64,000 nucleotides of DNA. Origin: Sphingobacterium multivorum (GTDB taxonomy: Bacteria > Bacteroidota > Bacteroidia > Sphingobacteriales > Sphingobacteriaceae). Within the stretch, counting starts at the first letter, position 1, and each line of letters opens with the position of its first letter. Below are positions 44,106 to 51,542 of this stretch, piece by piece. The notes under the pieces are model-generated. The model saw only the letters and a program-made list of their open reading frames with translations. It did not search any database and was not told where the DNA came from. The translations under genes were made by a program, and so were the position numbers. The stretch is taken from the NCBI RefSeq assembly GCF_039511225.1, contig NZ_CP154261.1, positions 4,898,001 through 4,962,000 of the forward strand. The letters are read 5' to 3'.

Positions 44106-44791
44106 CTATTGTTTGATTTTATTCTTTTCCTTCTCTAATCTTTTCTGGAGCAATTCATAAAGTCGCCAGAACTCGGTGCCAGGGGTAGCTTTTATAGAAT
44201 CAAAATCTTTCACTCCATTTTCGGCCATTACAGACCACATATCTATCCAATACTTTTTTCTCTCGATTATCGCTCCTTTGATGTATCGAACGCCTGTATT
44301 TCCGTTTGATTCAGCCTTTCTATCATCGCTAAAGATTCCGGGGTAATAATGCTTGATATCGAGTTGATAAGACTTGAAAAACCGAGAGCCAACTGAAAAA
44401 AAGGACCAACTGAAAAGCCCTCCTTGCGCCAATCTTCAATTTTTTGATCAATTATGTCATCTGAAATCACACCTCGATCTTCCTTCTCTTCGTTAATAAA
44501 TAAGGCACATATTTTTAATGCTACAATCTGACGATTGAAGACCCCCATTATTCCATTTTGCATGTTATTGGCCATTACAGCGATATCGGCGAACTTTAGC
44601 TCATTGGCCAGCTCCGTTACTTTCTTCCAATTTTTAAACATTTCACTCTGAGAAACCCCATATTGGAGCTCCAGCGTAAACTCTTCATATTTACTCCATC
44701 TTTCTATAGAAAGGTCGCCAGCCTCTATATGGTAGGTTTTGCCGTTCGCCTTGAATGACTTTTCCTGGATATTAAGTTGCTTCAATTTCAT
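44106..44791 (-). CDS. Tail assembly chaperone GT-type fusion made by -1 frameshift
   Basis: The chaperone frame (44791-44267) overlaps an open frame in the -1 register that ends at 44106 just before the tape measure. The two share a T TTT TTT heptamer at 44402-44396, correctly phased for the chaperone frame (codons CCT TTT TTT CAG). Slipping back one base yields a fusion of about 228 residues whose tail reads SVGSRFFKSYQLD... and ends EKEKNKIKQ. This G/GT layout upstream of the tape measure is conserved across siphophages, although sequences are not. Confidence 0.75.
44267..44791 (-). CDS. Tail assembly chaperone (gpG-like, unshifted product)
   Basis: This 174-residue alpha-helical protein lies two genes upstream in function from the tape measure. 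It is small and acidic/basic mixed, with a conserved-looking helical core and a hydrophobic C-terminal segment (FFQLALGFSSLINSISSIITPE). There is no membrane signal at the N-terminus. As in lambda G, the unshifted form should be the major product, and it prevents premature aggregation of the tape measure. The assignment rests on gene order and the frameshift site. Confidence 0.75.
   Translation of the reverse strand: MKLKQLNIQEKSFKANGKTYHIEAGDLSIERWSKYEEFTLELQYGVSQSEMFKNWKKVTELANELKFADIAVMANNMQNGIMGVFNRQIVALKICALFINEEKEDRGVISDDIIDQKIEDWRKEGFSVGPFFQLALGFSSLINSISSIITPESLAMIERLNQTEIQAFDTSKER
44396..44402 (-). promoter_or_regulatory. Programmed -1 ribosomal frameshift site (T7 slippery run)
   Basis: Seven T in a row on the coding strand, phased T-TTT-TTT for the chaperone frame, within the 166-bp overlap with the -1 frame. 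X-XXY-YYZ sites with X=Y=U allow full re-pairing after slippage. I did not identify a convincing downstream stimulatory pseudoknot. Confidence 0.65.
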
Positions 44792-44832
44792 ACTATAAAA
44801 TTAATAATATATTGATACTAAATATTGTTATA

Positions 44833-45132
44833 TTAATATTTTCGACCTAAATAAATAGCTAAACAAATGGCATATGGGAAGAAAAATAAGTTATTAAAAC
44901 TGGCAATCCTAAAAGCACAAAATAGCAAAAACCAAAAGGTTAATTGTCCCGTGAAGCAGGTCGAACAAAGCCCAAGAGGTTTCCCAAGCCAACTAGGTAA
45001 CTTGCCCAGTAACCGGCCATACCAATTTAGGATATCCTCATATAAAAGGATATTACAAAACACGTGGCCAACAATTGAGCAGCAAAAAGCTACCATGGAC
45101 CAAAAAACAAATGATAATAAAAAATCTAACAT
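44833..45132 (-). CDS. Small phage membrane protein with CxxC
   Basis: This 99-residue protein has about three membrane segments (LLSFVFWSMVAFCCSIVGHVFC, LTFWFLLFCAFRI, LFFFPYAICLAIYL) and a GLCSTCFTGQLTFW loop with CxxC. It overlaps the upstream gene by 7 bp and precedes the chaperone gene. A membrane protein within a neck/tail operon is unusual. It could help in injection or assembly at the membrane. Function not assigned. Confidence 0.6.
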   Translation of the reverse strand: MLDFLLSFVFWSMVAFCCSIVGHVFCNILLYEDILNWYGRLLGKLPSWLGKPLGLCSTCFTGQLTFWFLLFCAFRIASFNNLFFFPYAICLAIYLGRKY

Positions 45133-45695
45133 GGTGATGGAGGATTTAAAGGTGTTAAACAGTTAGGGTTTAGTCTATACGAGCATTTAAGTTTCAATGC
45201 AAAGAAATCAAAAGGCGGCATTAAGAATTGAGTTTTAAGTTCGTCGAAACTATACTTTGAGAATATACTGGCATCACGTTGGGGAATGCTTACAAGATTT
45301 ATTTTTAATCTTGAAATAGGCCCCTCATTATGAAATGGCTTAAATATGCTAGTAATATCAGCCACAGCGTGAGCAGAAACAGATTCCGGATTAGATGATA
45401 TCTTTTTAGGACAGAACCAACAAACCAATATGAGATCCGAGGTCCAATCATTATTCCCCTCTGCTTTAGCTCCCATGTCTTCAACGAAAAACATACCTTT
45501 CATTTTATCAGTTGGATACAACGCTTTAAGATTATTCTCTTCAGAAACATCAACTTCTACAGGAAACTTTTTTGGCGTGCCTTTACTGTCGGAGATATCC
45601 GACTTCTTTATTACTTGTACCAGTCCCGCAGGAGTGTCAAAGTATGGTAAAGGAGATAATAGATCCTTTATAATTTTACCGATTAATACATTCAT
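45126..45695 (-). CDS. Putative tail completion / minor tail protein
   Basis: This 189-residue soluble protein of mixed alpha/beta composition lies between the neck-like protein and the tail chaperones. This is the position usually held by tail-terminator proteins. Its start overlaps the stop of the upstream gene by 4 bp, which suggests translational coupling. No sequence motif is recognised, so the call rests on synteny only. Confidence 0.5.
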   Translation of the reverse strand: MNVLIGKIIKDLLSPLPYFDTPAGLVQVIKKSDISDSKGTPKKFPVEVDVSEENNLKALYPTDKMKGMFFVEDMGAKAEGNNDWTSDLILVCWFCPKKISSNPESVSAHAVADITSIFKPFHNEGPISRLKINLVSIPQRDASIFSKYSFDELKTQFLMPPFDFFALKLKCSYRLNPNCLTPLNPPSPC

Positions 45696-46276
45696 AATTT
45701 AATTTTTTCAAGCAATGCTGTAAACATACCATTGGCCACATCTGCCAATATTTCTTTTTCATCGTCAGTTGGCTGCAGAAAATCCCCATATTGTTGAAAT
45801 CCATAGAATAGCCTTTGAGCAACTTCCGGATCTGTCGCACCTAAATAAGCTTTGGATACGAAACCAGTTCGCTCGATAGAGACAACATTCAAGTTTTGGA
45901 AAGTACGTCCCGAAAAAGTAAAATCCACGTGATTAGTTTGGAGACCATTAGCTTCCCGAACATCTTTCCAGCTGACTGATTCTCCTTTCTTAAGTTTCTT
46001 CTCTATCATCCGGTCGAAGCCAGCATTTAGCCTTGGATAGCTGCTATCATAAGTTTTACCCTTATTTTTTCCTGCTGTTGATGAAAATCCGGCATAAAAA
46101 TAGGCGGGCACCCCTCTATCAGAATATGATTGCCCTGGGATTCCCTCCGACTGAATACGGTTAACAACGAGTGCTTTGTGATTCAATGCCATCGCCACTG
46201 CTATATTTTCAGCCTCTTCAGGTATTTCATCTATCAGCTTTTCTAGCCTGGTTATTAAATCACTTAATTCGCTCAT
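45692..46276 (-). CDS. Putative neck / HK97-gp10-like morphogenesis protein
   Basis: This 194-residue protein has an N-terminal helix (MSELSDLITRLEKLIDEIPEEAENIAVAMALNHKALVVNRI) followed by a basic, Gly/Ser-rich middle. That arrangement resembles gp10-like head-tail joining proteins. It overlaps neighbours by 4 bp on both sides within the head-tail operon. Assignment is by fold impression and position. Confidence 0.5.
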   Translation of the reverse strand: MSELSDLITRLEKLIDEIPEEAENIAVAMALNHKALVVNRIQSEGIPGQSYSDRGVPAYFYAGFSSTAGKNKGKTYDSSYPRLNAGFDRMIEKKLKKGESVSWKDVREANGLQTNHVDFTFSGRTFQNLNVVSIERTGFVSKAYLGATDPEVAQRLFYGFQQYGDFLQPTDDEKEILADVANGMFTALLEKIKL

Positions 46277-47334
46277 CTGATTATGCCTTTATACATAATA
46301 TTGTTTTGATCACACTCAACACAATCATTCACTTTCTCAAATGGATAAGTCTGTACCAGCCACATTATGCGATTATCGAATTCCTTTCGGAAATGGTTAC
46401 GCTTACCCCACATATGCTCATTACTAAGCATTGTAATACGATTCATATTGCCAGATGACATTACGTCTTCGATTAAAAACTCTTGTGCTTTGTAGGCAAT
46501 AGCGTGTGCAATAGTGTTGCTGTGATCCAGTTCCAGCAAATTACAGACTGCTGCTTTTGAAGTGCAGTCTATTTTCGCATTCATATATATGCCGTGAGCA
46601 TTAACCCAACTAGCACTATTCTTAATACCTTCAAGACTATCAGCAATGACTCCGCCCAACGACATATATGACTTTAAGATTCGCTCCATGCCGCCACATG
46701 TGCACGTTGCTTGGTTATCCCGGGGGAATCCGCTAACTGATGTATCATAAACAAAATAATAATCTATAGGGAGATTACGCTCATCCGCCAAAGGAAGCTC
46801 CAACAACTCATCAAGCTTATGCAATGATTGAATATTGGCCAATGTCTGGATGTTTATCTCCTTGATAAACTCTAAATCATCAGCATCATCATAACACCTG
46901 TAAATTGATAATTTAACAGTAGTTTCGCTACCCCAAAGCAAACCAATAGATGATATCTTGATTGAGCTACCGCGAATCAAAGAAGTCCTTAAACGAAGCC
47001 CCGCGAACTTAGGAATATTGGTCATTGTTCTGAGATGTTCAACTTTACCTATCCGACCATCAAATTTTTCATACTTTTGCGAATAACCGCCCTCCGTAGC
47101 ATATTGTGCAAGTATCGATTCAATAAATTGATCTGTCGCTCGTTTTCGTGCCCTCCGTGCTTTTTCGACGAAATTTTCGCAATCGATATTATTGAGGTCA
47201 GAAAGCTTTAGGCCCCCCTCCACCTCATCCAAATAAATACCAGAGTTGCTTTTTTTATCTTCAGAACTAATATCCTGAGTCGTGCATTCGCAATCCGTAT
47301 TGGAGATACCAATAATCTTATCTAAACATTCCAT
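46273..47334 (-). CDS. Head-tail connector region protein, function unknown
   Basis: The frame can be read from 47385, but those first codons lie in a terminator hairpin. The ATG at 47334 (MECLDKIIGISNTDCEC) is the better start, giving 353 residues. The protein is cysteine-rich (CECTT near the N-terminus, ATCTCGGM about residue 230), with a central beta-rich domain (LRLRTSLIRGSSIKISSIGLLWGSETTVKLSIYR). Placed right after the capsid, it may be a decoration or adaptor protein. No motif decides. Confidence 0.55.
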   Translation of the reverse strand: MECLDKIIGISNTDCECTTQDISSEDKKSNSGIYLDEVEGGLKLSDLNNIDCENFVEKARRARKRATDQFIESILAQYATEGGYSQKYEKFDGRIGKVEHLRTMTNIPKFAGLRLRTSLIRGSSIKISSIGLLWGSETTVKLSIYRCYDDADDLEFIKEINIQTLANIQSLHKLDELLELPLADERNLPIDYYFVYDTSVSGFPRDNQATCTCGGMERILKSYMSLGGVIADSLEGIKNSASWVNAHGIYMNAKIDCTSKAAVCNLLELDHSNTIAHAIAYKAQEFLIEDVMSSGNMNRITMLSNEHMWGKRNHFRKEFDNRIMWLVQTYPFEKVNDCVECDQNNIMYKGIIR

Positions 47335-47346
47335 ATTGTTATAAAT

Positions 47347-47375
47347 TAAAAAAGGGAAGGGCACCGCCCTCCCCC
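47347..47375 (-). terminator. Terminator after the capsid gene
   Basis: On the minus strand GGGAGGGC-ggt-GCCCTTCCC is followed by TTTTTTAAT. It probably reduces transcription past the capsid gene so that capsid protein is made in excess. Confidence 0.75.
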
Positions 47376-47414
47376 AATCAACCATAGTACTACCCCTAAT
47401 ACTAACGATATTCT

Positions 47415-48440
47415 TTAGGCTACCTTTTTCTTAAATAAAAGCACACCTGTAATGTTTTCATTGCATCGCAATGGATTTAACCACAATCCTGTTCGGATTT
47501 TATAGTTCCACGCATGCCATATCTTCCCGTTGATACATGACATTTTATAGGTCACATCATATTTCAGCCCAGGAATATAATTTGAATTGACCGAGTAACG
47601 AGTTATTGATGGATTGTCGATTTTTCGAGGCTCAACTGGGAACCGAGATTTTGAACCGAATGCGATTGATCCTGGATCAACGACAATCGTCACGTTTTCC
47701 ATGGAGTTCGCAGCAAAACCGAACAAGTCATTTCGATAGCTTAAATCTCCATACATTGAAGCAGCGGCCTTACCATTATCATTTCCAAGGTATTTTTGTG
47801 ACTTATAATTGTCCTGGAACAAATTCCCCCCATCAAGCACCAATAAAGAACTAAATTTATTCATTACACGCGCTTGCTGTAAGTAAGGGAAAAAACCTTC
47901 GGCTGTTAATGATCCAGCAGGGATCTCCGTATATCCTCCGACATTGGTGCCGATAGTACTTGGGCCTGCGAATTGGTTTACTCCACCAAAGGTTAACAAC
48001 TTAGCTGCTAATTTCTTATTCAACTTGTTAATTAAGTTACGCTCAACACCCAAGATACCGATCGCAACAGCTTCCTCCATTTTAATGAAGTTCCCACGGA
48101 ATTTCTCTTCATTGACTTTAAAAGAATCTTGGACAAATAAGTCGATTTCTTCAAGTTGCGACTTACTTTCAGGCTCTGTTGCAGTGATATCACAAGAGTC
48201 ATCGTCAGTCACAGTATCATCCGAGTTATCTTGACAGAAATCAACCCAATTAACAGAAACTTGACGATCAATAGATTCATCTTCAATTTCCGTAACCGTG
48301 GCCGTTTGTTGCTCTTTGATAATTTTTGCAGTTGCCATATTAGGATCGTAGTCACGACTTTTTACTTTGTCGTGCCATTTTTCCTCTGCACGGAGTTGAA
48401 GCTCCGTTAGCGCGGTTTTATTAAATTCTCCAGCTGCCAT
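47415..48440 (-). CDS. Major capsid protein
   Basis: This is a 341-residue protein following a scaffold-like gene and preceding a strong terminator, the standard position for a major capsid protein. It has an N-terminal charged region, a long helix (FIKMEEAVAIGILGVERNLINKLNKKLAAKLL), a central domain with GGVNQF..GGYTEIPAGSLTAEGFF, and a C-terminal beta region. An HK97-type fold is likely in a siphovirus of this layout but is not proven by sequence. Confidence 0.78.
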   Translation of the reverse strand: MAAGEFNKTALTELQLRAEEKWHDKVKSRDYDPNMATAKIIKEQQTATVTEIEDESIDRQVSVNWVDFCQDNSDDTVTDDDSCDITATEPESKSQLEEIDLFVQDSFKVNEEKFRGNFIKMEEAVAIGILGVERNLINKLNKKLAAKLLTFGGVNQFAGPSTIGTNVGGYTEIPAGSLTAEGFFPYLQQARVMNKFSSLLVLDGGNLFQDNYKSQKYLGNDNGKAAASMYGDLSYRNDLFGFAANSMENVTIVVDPGSIAFGSKSRFPVEPRKIDNPSITRYSVNSNYIPGLKYDVTYKMSCINGKIWHAWNYKIRTGLWLNPLRCNENITGVLLFKKKVA

Positions 48441-48465
48441 TTTAATTTAAATTTCAAGTAAACAG

Positions 48466-49350
48466 TTATGCTTGCTGCTTTTGCCAAGCGTCTCTAACTG
48501 CGCCCCTATCTTCGACTGAAACACTCGTATCTGAAATGTACTTCAAGTATTCAGCTTCATTTTTAGGAACGAAAGCAGAACCACCCGAACCATCTGATTT
48601 GTTTCCCTCGGATCCGCGTGCAGCAGATTGTTTAAAATCAAAATATGAGGATGCTGTGGTCTTGATTAACTGACCGAAATCTATAAGATTTCCATGATCA
48701 TCAGCAACAGCTTTTCCGTCCTTTTTGACAATAAATGAACCATCCTCCGCAGAGTCATATTCATAACCTTCCAAGTCTTTCAGCAACCATTCTTTTTGCT
48801 TAGCCGCCCGTGACTTGTCCTCAGGTAAAACAGGGTTTAAACCCTCAAATAGTTCTAGTGCTTTGGATTTGACCGATGAAAGTGTACGTTCACGATTAAA
48901 TTTCGTTTCAGCATCTTTTAGAGCCATTGAAACCTTTGTTTCGGTCTCTTTGGATGCATCATCAAGCCTTTTTTGCAACTGGATATAAAGCGAAGATTTT
49001 TTGATATCATCGTCTGTAAGTCCATTTTTACCCGCTTGACGATCTAACGCGTGAACGGCTTTAATTAGGTCAATTCCTTTTAAGGATTCGTCTTCTAAGT
49101 TGAAGTCTGTTCTAATCTGCTTTTCCAAATCCTTTAAAGACTCAGACTTACCTTTCTTATGGCCATCATTGAAAGCGTCAGTCTTCAAAGTAGATATCCG
49201 GCTTTTATCAGATTCTAAGATAGTAGCCAATTCAGATTGAGCATCGAAACCCTCTCCATCTGCCTTTTGCACAAGAGCAGCAACTTGTTCATCCGACATT
49301 TTATAAACGGTAGTCAGCAGGCCCGCCAGTAATATTTCTAATCCTTTCAT
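48466..49350 (-). CDS. Capsid scaffold protein
   Basis: This 294-residue protein is acidic and predominantly helical. It has a coiled-coil middle (SRISTLKTDAFNDGHKKGKSESLKDLEKQI through RERTLSSVKSK), a flexible Gly/Ser tail (ARGSEGNKSDGSGGS) and a C-terminal helical capsid-binding-like segment. This composition and the place just before the capsid gene match phage scaffolds of the gp20 type. No protease motif is seen. Confidence 0.72.
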   Translation of the reverse strand: MKGLEILLAGLLTTVYKMSDEQVAALVQKADGEGFDAQSELATILESDKSRISTLKTDAFNDGHKKGKSESLKDLEKQIRTDFNLEDESLKGIDLIKAVHALDRQAGKNGLTDDDIKKSSLYIQLQKRLDDASKETETKVSMALKDAETKFNRERTLSSVKSKALELFEGLNPVLPEDKSRAAKQKEWLLKDLEGYEYDSAEDGSFIVKKDGKAVADDHGNLIDFGQLIKTTASSYFDFKQSAARGSEGNKSDGSGGSAFVPKNEAEYLKYISDTSVSVEDRGAVRDAWQKQQA

Positions 49351-49359
49351 GGAAATGAA

Positions 49360-49530
49360 TTATTTAGATTCTTCAGTTGATGTTTTTGTAGGCTTCTGAG
49401 GTTGCTGAGAGACAAAAACATAACTCTTCGCAACTATGGAATTAGATTGAATGGTCTCCCATTCTTTAACAGAAACTTCTTTTTGAAGTCCTGATCTAAC
49501 ATGTTTGATTAAAATTTTATTATCTGCCAT
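49360..49530 (-). CDS. Small phage protein (56 residues) in the head operon
   Basis: A short open frame begins on a TAATG overlap with the stop of the upstream gene and encodes MADNKILIKHVRSGLQKEVS..., rich in Lys, Ser and Thr and ending EESK. Coupling by TAATG and the lack of any other use for this gap support a real gene. The VKEWETIQSNSIVAKSYVFV stretch is compatible with a small beta/alpha domain. Function unknown. Confidence 0.65.
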   Translation of the reverse strand: MADNKILIKHVRSGLQKEVSVKEWETIQSNSIVAKSYVFVSQQPQKPTKTSTEESK

Positions 49531-50006
49531 TATTGAGCTTCTTTAGGAGTTTCGACTTTTATCTTCCAGCCTCCTTTATCCGCAGGCAAACTATCCCACG
49601 CCATGCGAGGAAAGTGACGCTCCAGGCCGTTTTTTACCGCAATAACTTCGTCTTTCTCTTCCTCAGTTGTGTTGGCTTTTGGATCAAAGAGAAGACCATC
49701 TTTACTTTCCAGTAATCTATTATAGTGTTCAACATTGCCCTTGCACTTCTCAAGTTCAATTGTCCCATTATTAACGGCCTCCAACAATGTTGAATTTTGA
49801 GAAACAAGAATACTTTTATCAGTTTCTAGCTCATCAACTTGAGCTAACAATTCCGACTTATCATTCTCTAATACTTCAATTTGGGTTTTAAGAGCTGTAA
49901 TCTCAGCTTCCTTTGATGCCAAAACTTCTTGCTGATTTTGGTCCGCAAGTGTCGATTGTGATTTGTTCTCGGAAGTCTCATTGCTCCCTGGTGTTTTTGG
50001 TGCCAT
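49530..50006 (-). CDS. Coiled-coil head-region protein, function unknown
   Basis: This 158-residue protein has a Ser/Thr/Asn-rich N-terminus, a long heptad coiled coil (about 25-100, EITALKTQIEVLENDKSELLAQVDELETDK) and a C-terminal module with FPRMAWDSLPADKGGWKIKVET. It lies between the MuF-type protein and the scaffold with its own promoter-like repeat upstream. It could be a scaffold helper. There is no sign that it is an immunity protein. Confidence 0.6.
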   Translation of the reverse strand: MAPKTPGSNETSENKSQSTLADQNQQEVLASKEAEITALKTQIEVLENDKSELLAQVDELETDKSILVSQNSTLLEAVNNGTIELEKCKGNVEHYNRLLESKDGLLFDPKANTTEEEKDEVIAVKNGLERHFPRMAWDSLPADKGGWKIKVETPKEAQ

Positions 50007-50038
50007 AAGTTTAAATATTAATACATCAATATTTTATA

Positions 50039-50071
50039 CAAATATATTAATATATTTTATTGACGAATCAA
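50039..50071 (-). promoter_or_regulatory. Phage promoter/operator repeat, copy 2
   Basis: On the minus strand TTG (50071-50069), a 22-bp spacer and TATATTTG (50046-50039), with the dyad ATTGACGAATCAAT across the -33 box. It lies upstream of the 158-residue gene. A further half-site ATCAATATTTT is at 50024-50034. Confidence 0.65.
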
Positions 50072-50088
50072 TATTTTAAAATAATTTG

Positions 50089-50173
50089 TATATTTGTGAT
50101 ATGGATGCGCGGGTCCTGAATAAGGAAACAAGCATATAGCAAAGGCAGTTAGAGATAACTGCCTTTGTTTTTT
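50089..50173 (+). ncRNA. Candidate short antisense-oriented RNA with its own terminator
   Basis: TATATTTG (50089-50096) on the plus strand is followed by about 45 bases and a perfect 12-bp hairpin CAAAGGCAGTTA / TAACTGCCTTTG (50140-50167) with T6. That would yield an RNA of ~70 nt opposite to all neighbouring genes. The start box lacks a TTG at normal spacing (nearest is 26 bp away). A 12-codon frame (ATG at 50101) is also present. Confidence 0.45.
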
Positions 50174-51542
50174 ATTTAAATCTTGACCTCTTTACCCAAT
50201 CCCAATTGTTTACAATCTCAGTTTTAGCAATAGTTACCGCCCTATCTCCTTTAATCAGGATAATATCCTTTATCCCGTGGAATCTTTTTGCTTTACCGAA
50301 CGTAGAATGCAAAAGTGTCTTTAGTCTTTTGTTGGAATAGCCTGCATCTGTGATATCAAAGACAACAGAAGCCCCACCTTTTTTAATAACATCCGACGCC
50401 CCATTTTGAAAACCGTTCTTAGATCCGGACTTCAATACCTTGAGATCTGAAATGAGACCATTAACCTCAAATTCAGGATTCTTTACCTTATTTTCATTGA
50501 TCACCGGTCGAATCTTGACTTTATACCCATGGTCGGCTAACACTTTAGCCTTTTCAAGATTCACTTCCTGGTCTTTTGGATCATGATCTGGATGAACTTC
50601 CACCAGCCCGCCTTTATCGTTTTTATACTCATCTTTATAATCAGCTTGCTGTTTTAGGTCTGGACGCAAAACGAAAGCCATTTCATCAGTTATATAATCA
50701 GGTGTGTGGCGACAACCAAAACCTCCGCAATGGACTAATGGATCATAATTGGGCGGCTTCGCAGTATTATCAGGTTCATCGGCCCAGGTCTTAGCCTCCT
50801 CCGTCGTGAAAACACGACCATTCTTCCGGATACAAAAAGTTCTAGACGTTTTTATTAAGCCGCCATTGTAAATAAAATACTTGAGTTTAAGATCCTCAGA
50901 CAACAACTTCGATTGAAGCCTATCAATCTGAGAATAGGTGTCATAAGCATAATTTCGGTAGAAGCGCTCGAATATACCCAGTTTTTCCGGGTCACCCTCA
51001 ATTAGGGTCCTCAAGCTTTTACGGAATGACTCAACTCCCGAATTAGCTGCAGCGCCTTGATGCACATATTCTTTAAGCTTCTGCGACACTTCTGGAGCAT
51101 CAAATAAGCCCTGCATATAACCATCGGTAATGAGGTTTCCATCCTTATCAAATCCGAGCCTATTGAAAACAATCTCCTTAACCTGATCACTAGAAGCTTT
51201 GAATAATTTCTTATCCGAAGTAATCGAGCCATAGTAAACTATATTTTCCGATACAATATGTTGGACGTTACTCACCATTCGCTGAATAACCTCAATAAAT
51301 GACTTTGATTTTATTCGTTCAATTATTTTGTCCAACCGCTGGATCATCTTGCGATTATTCTCGGAATAACTGATTTTCCCCTCCTCAACTTCTAATTGTT
51401 CGAGCATGGCAAAAAGAAACTCTTGAGCAAAATCATGTTGTTGGTCAGCAATCAACTCTTCTAGCTGCTGTACAGCCTTATCTATCCAATCAGCTTTCTC
51501 CGAGATACGCTTAATCAGCCTACGAACTTCCCTACTTGTCAT
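50172..51542 (-). CDS. MuF-type head morphogenesis protein with C-terminal toxin-like domain
   Basis: This is a 456-residue protein. Residues 1 to ~300 are the minor head protein of Mu gpF type, ending in the Cys/His pattern HCGGFGCRHTPDY. After a linker (about 300-330) the C-terminus (NPEFEVNGLISDLK..NGASDVIKKGGASVVFDITDAG..IKDIILIKGD) resembles the nuclease domain at the tip of CdiA-type toxins (PF18451-like), with a DxK-like core. MuF fusions to polymorphic toxins are a described class in temperate phages. It overlaps the portal stop by 11 bp. Confidence 0.75.
   Translation of the reverse strand: MTSREVRRLIKRISEKADWIDKAVQQLEELIADQQHDFAQEFLFAMLEQLEVEEGKISYSENNRKMIQRLDKIIERIKSKSFIEVIQRMVSNVQHIVSENIVYYGSITSDKKLFKASSDQVKEIVFNRLGFDKDGNLITDGYMQGLFDAPEVSQKLKEYVHQGAAANSGVESFRKSLRTLIEGDPEKLGIFERFYRNYAYDTYSQIDRLQSKLLSEDLKLKYFIYNGGLIKTSRTFCIRKNGRVFTTEEAKTWADEPDNTAKPPNYDPLVHCGGFGCRHTPDYITDEMAFVLRPDLKQQADYKDEYKNDKGGLVEVHPDHDPKDQEVNLEKAKVLADHGYKVKIRPVINENKVKNPEFEVNGLISDLKVLKSGSKNGFQNGASDVIKKGGASVVFDITDAGYSNKRLKTLLHSTFGKAKRFHGIKDIILIKGDRAVTIAKTEIVNNWDWVKRSRFK

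Noticed and set aside
49530..50006. 158-residue coiled-coil protein as immunity partner of the MuF toxin-like domain
   Set aside because: It has scaffold-like composition, its own promoter, and no compact domain expected of an immunity protein.
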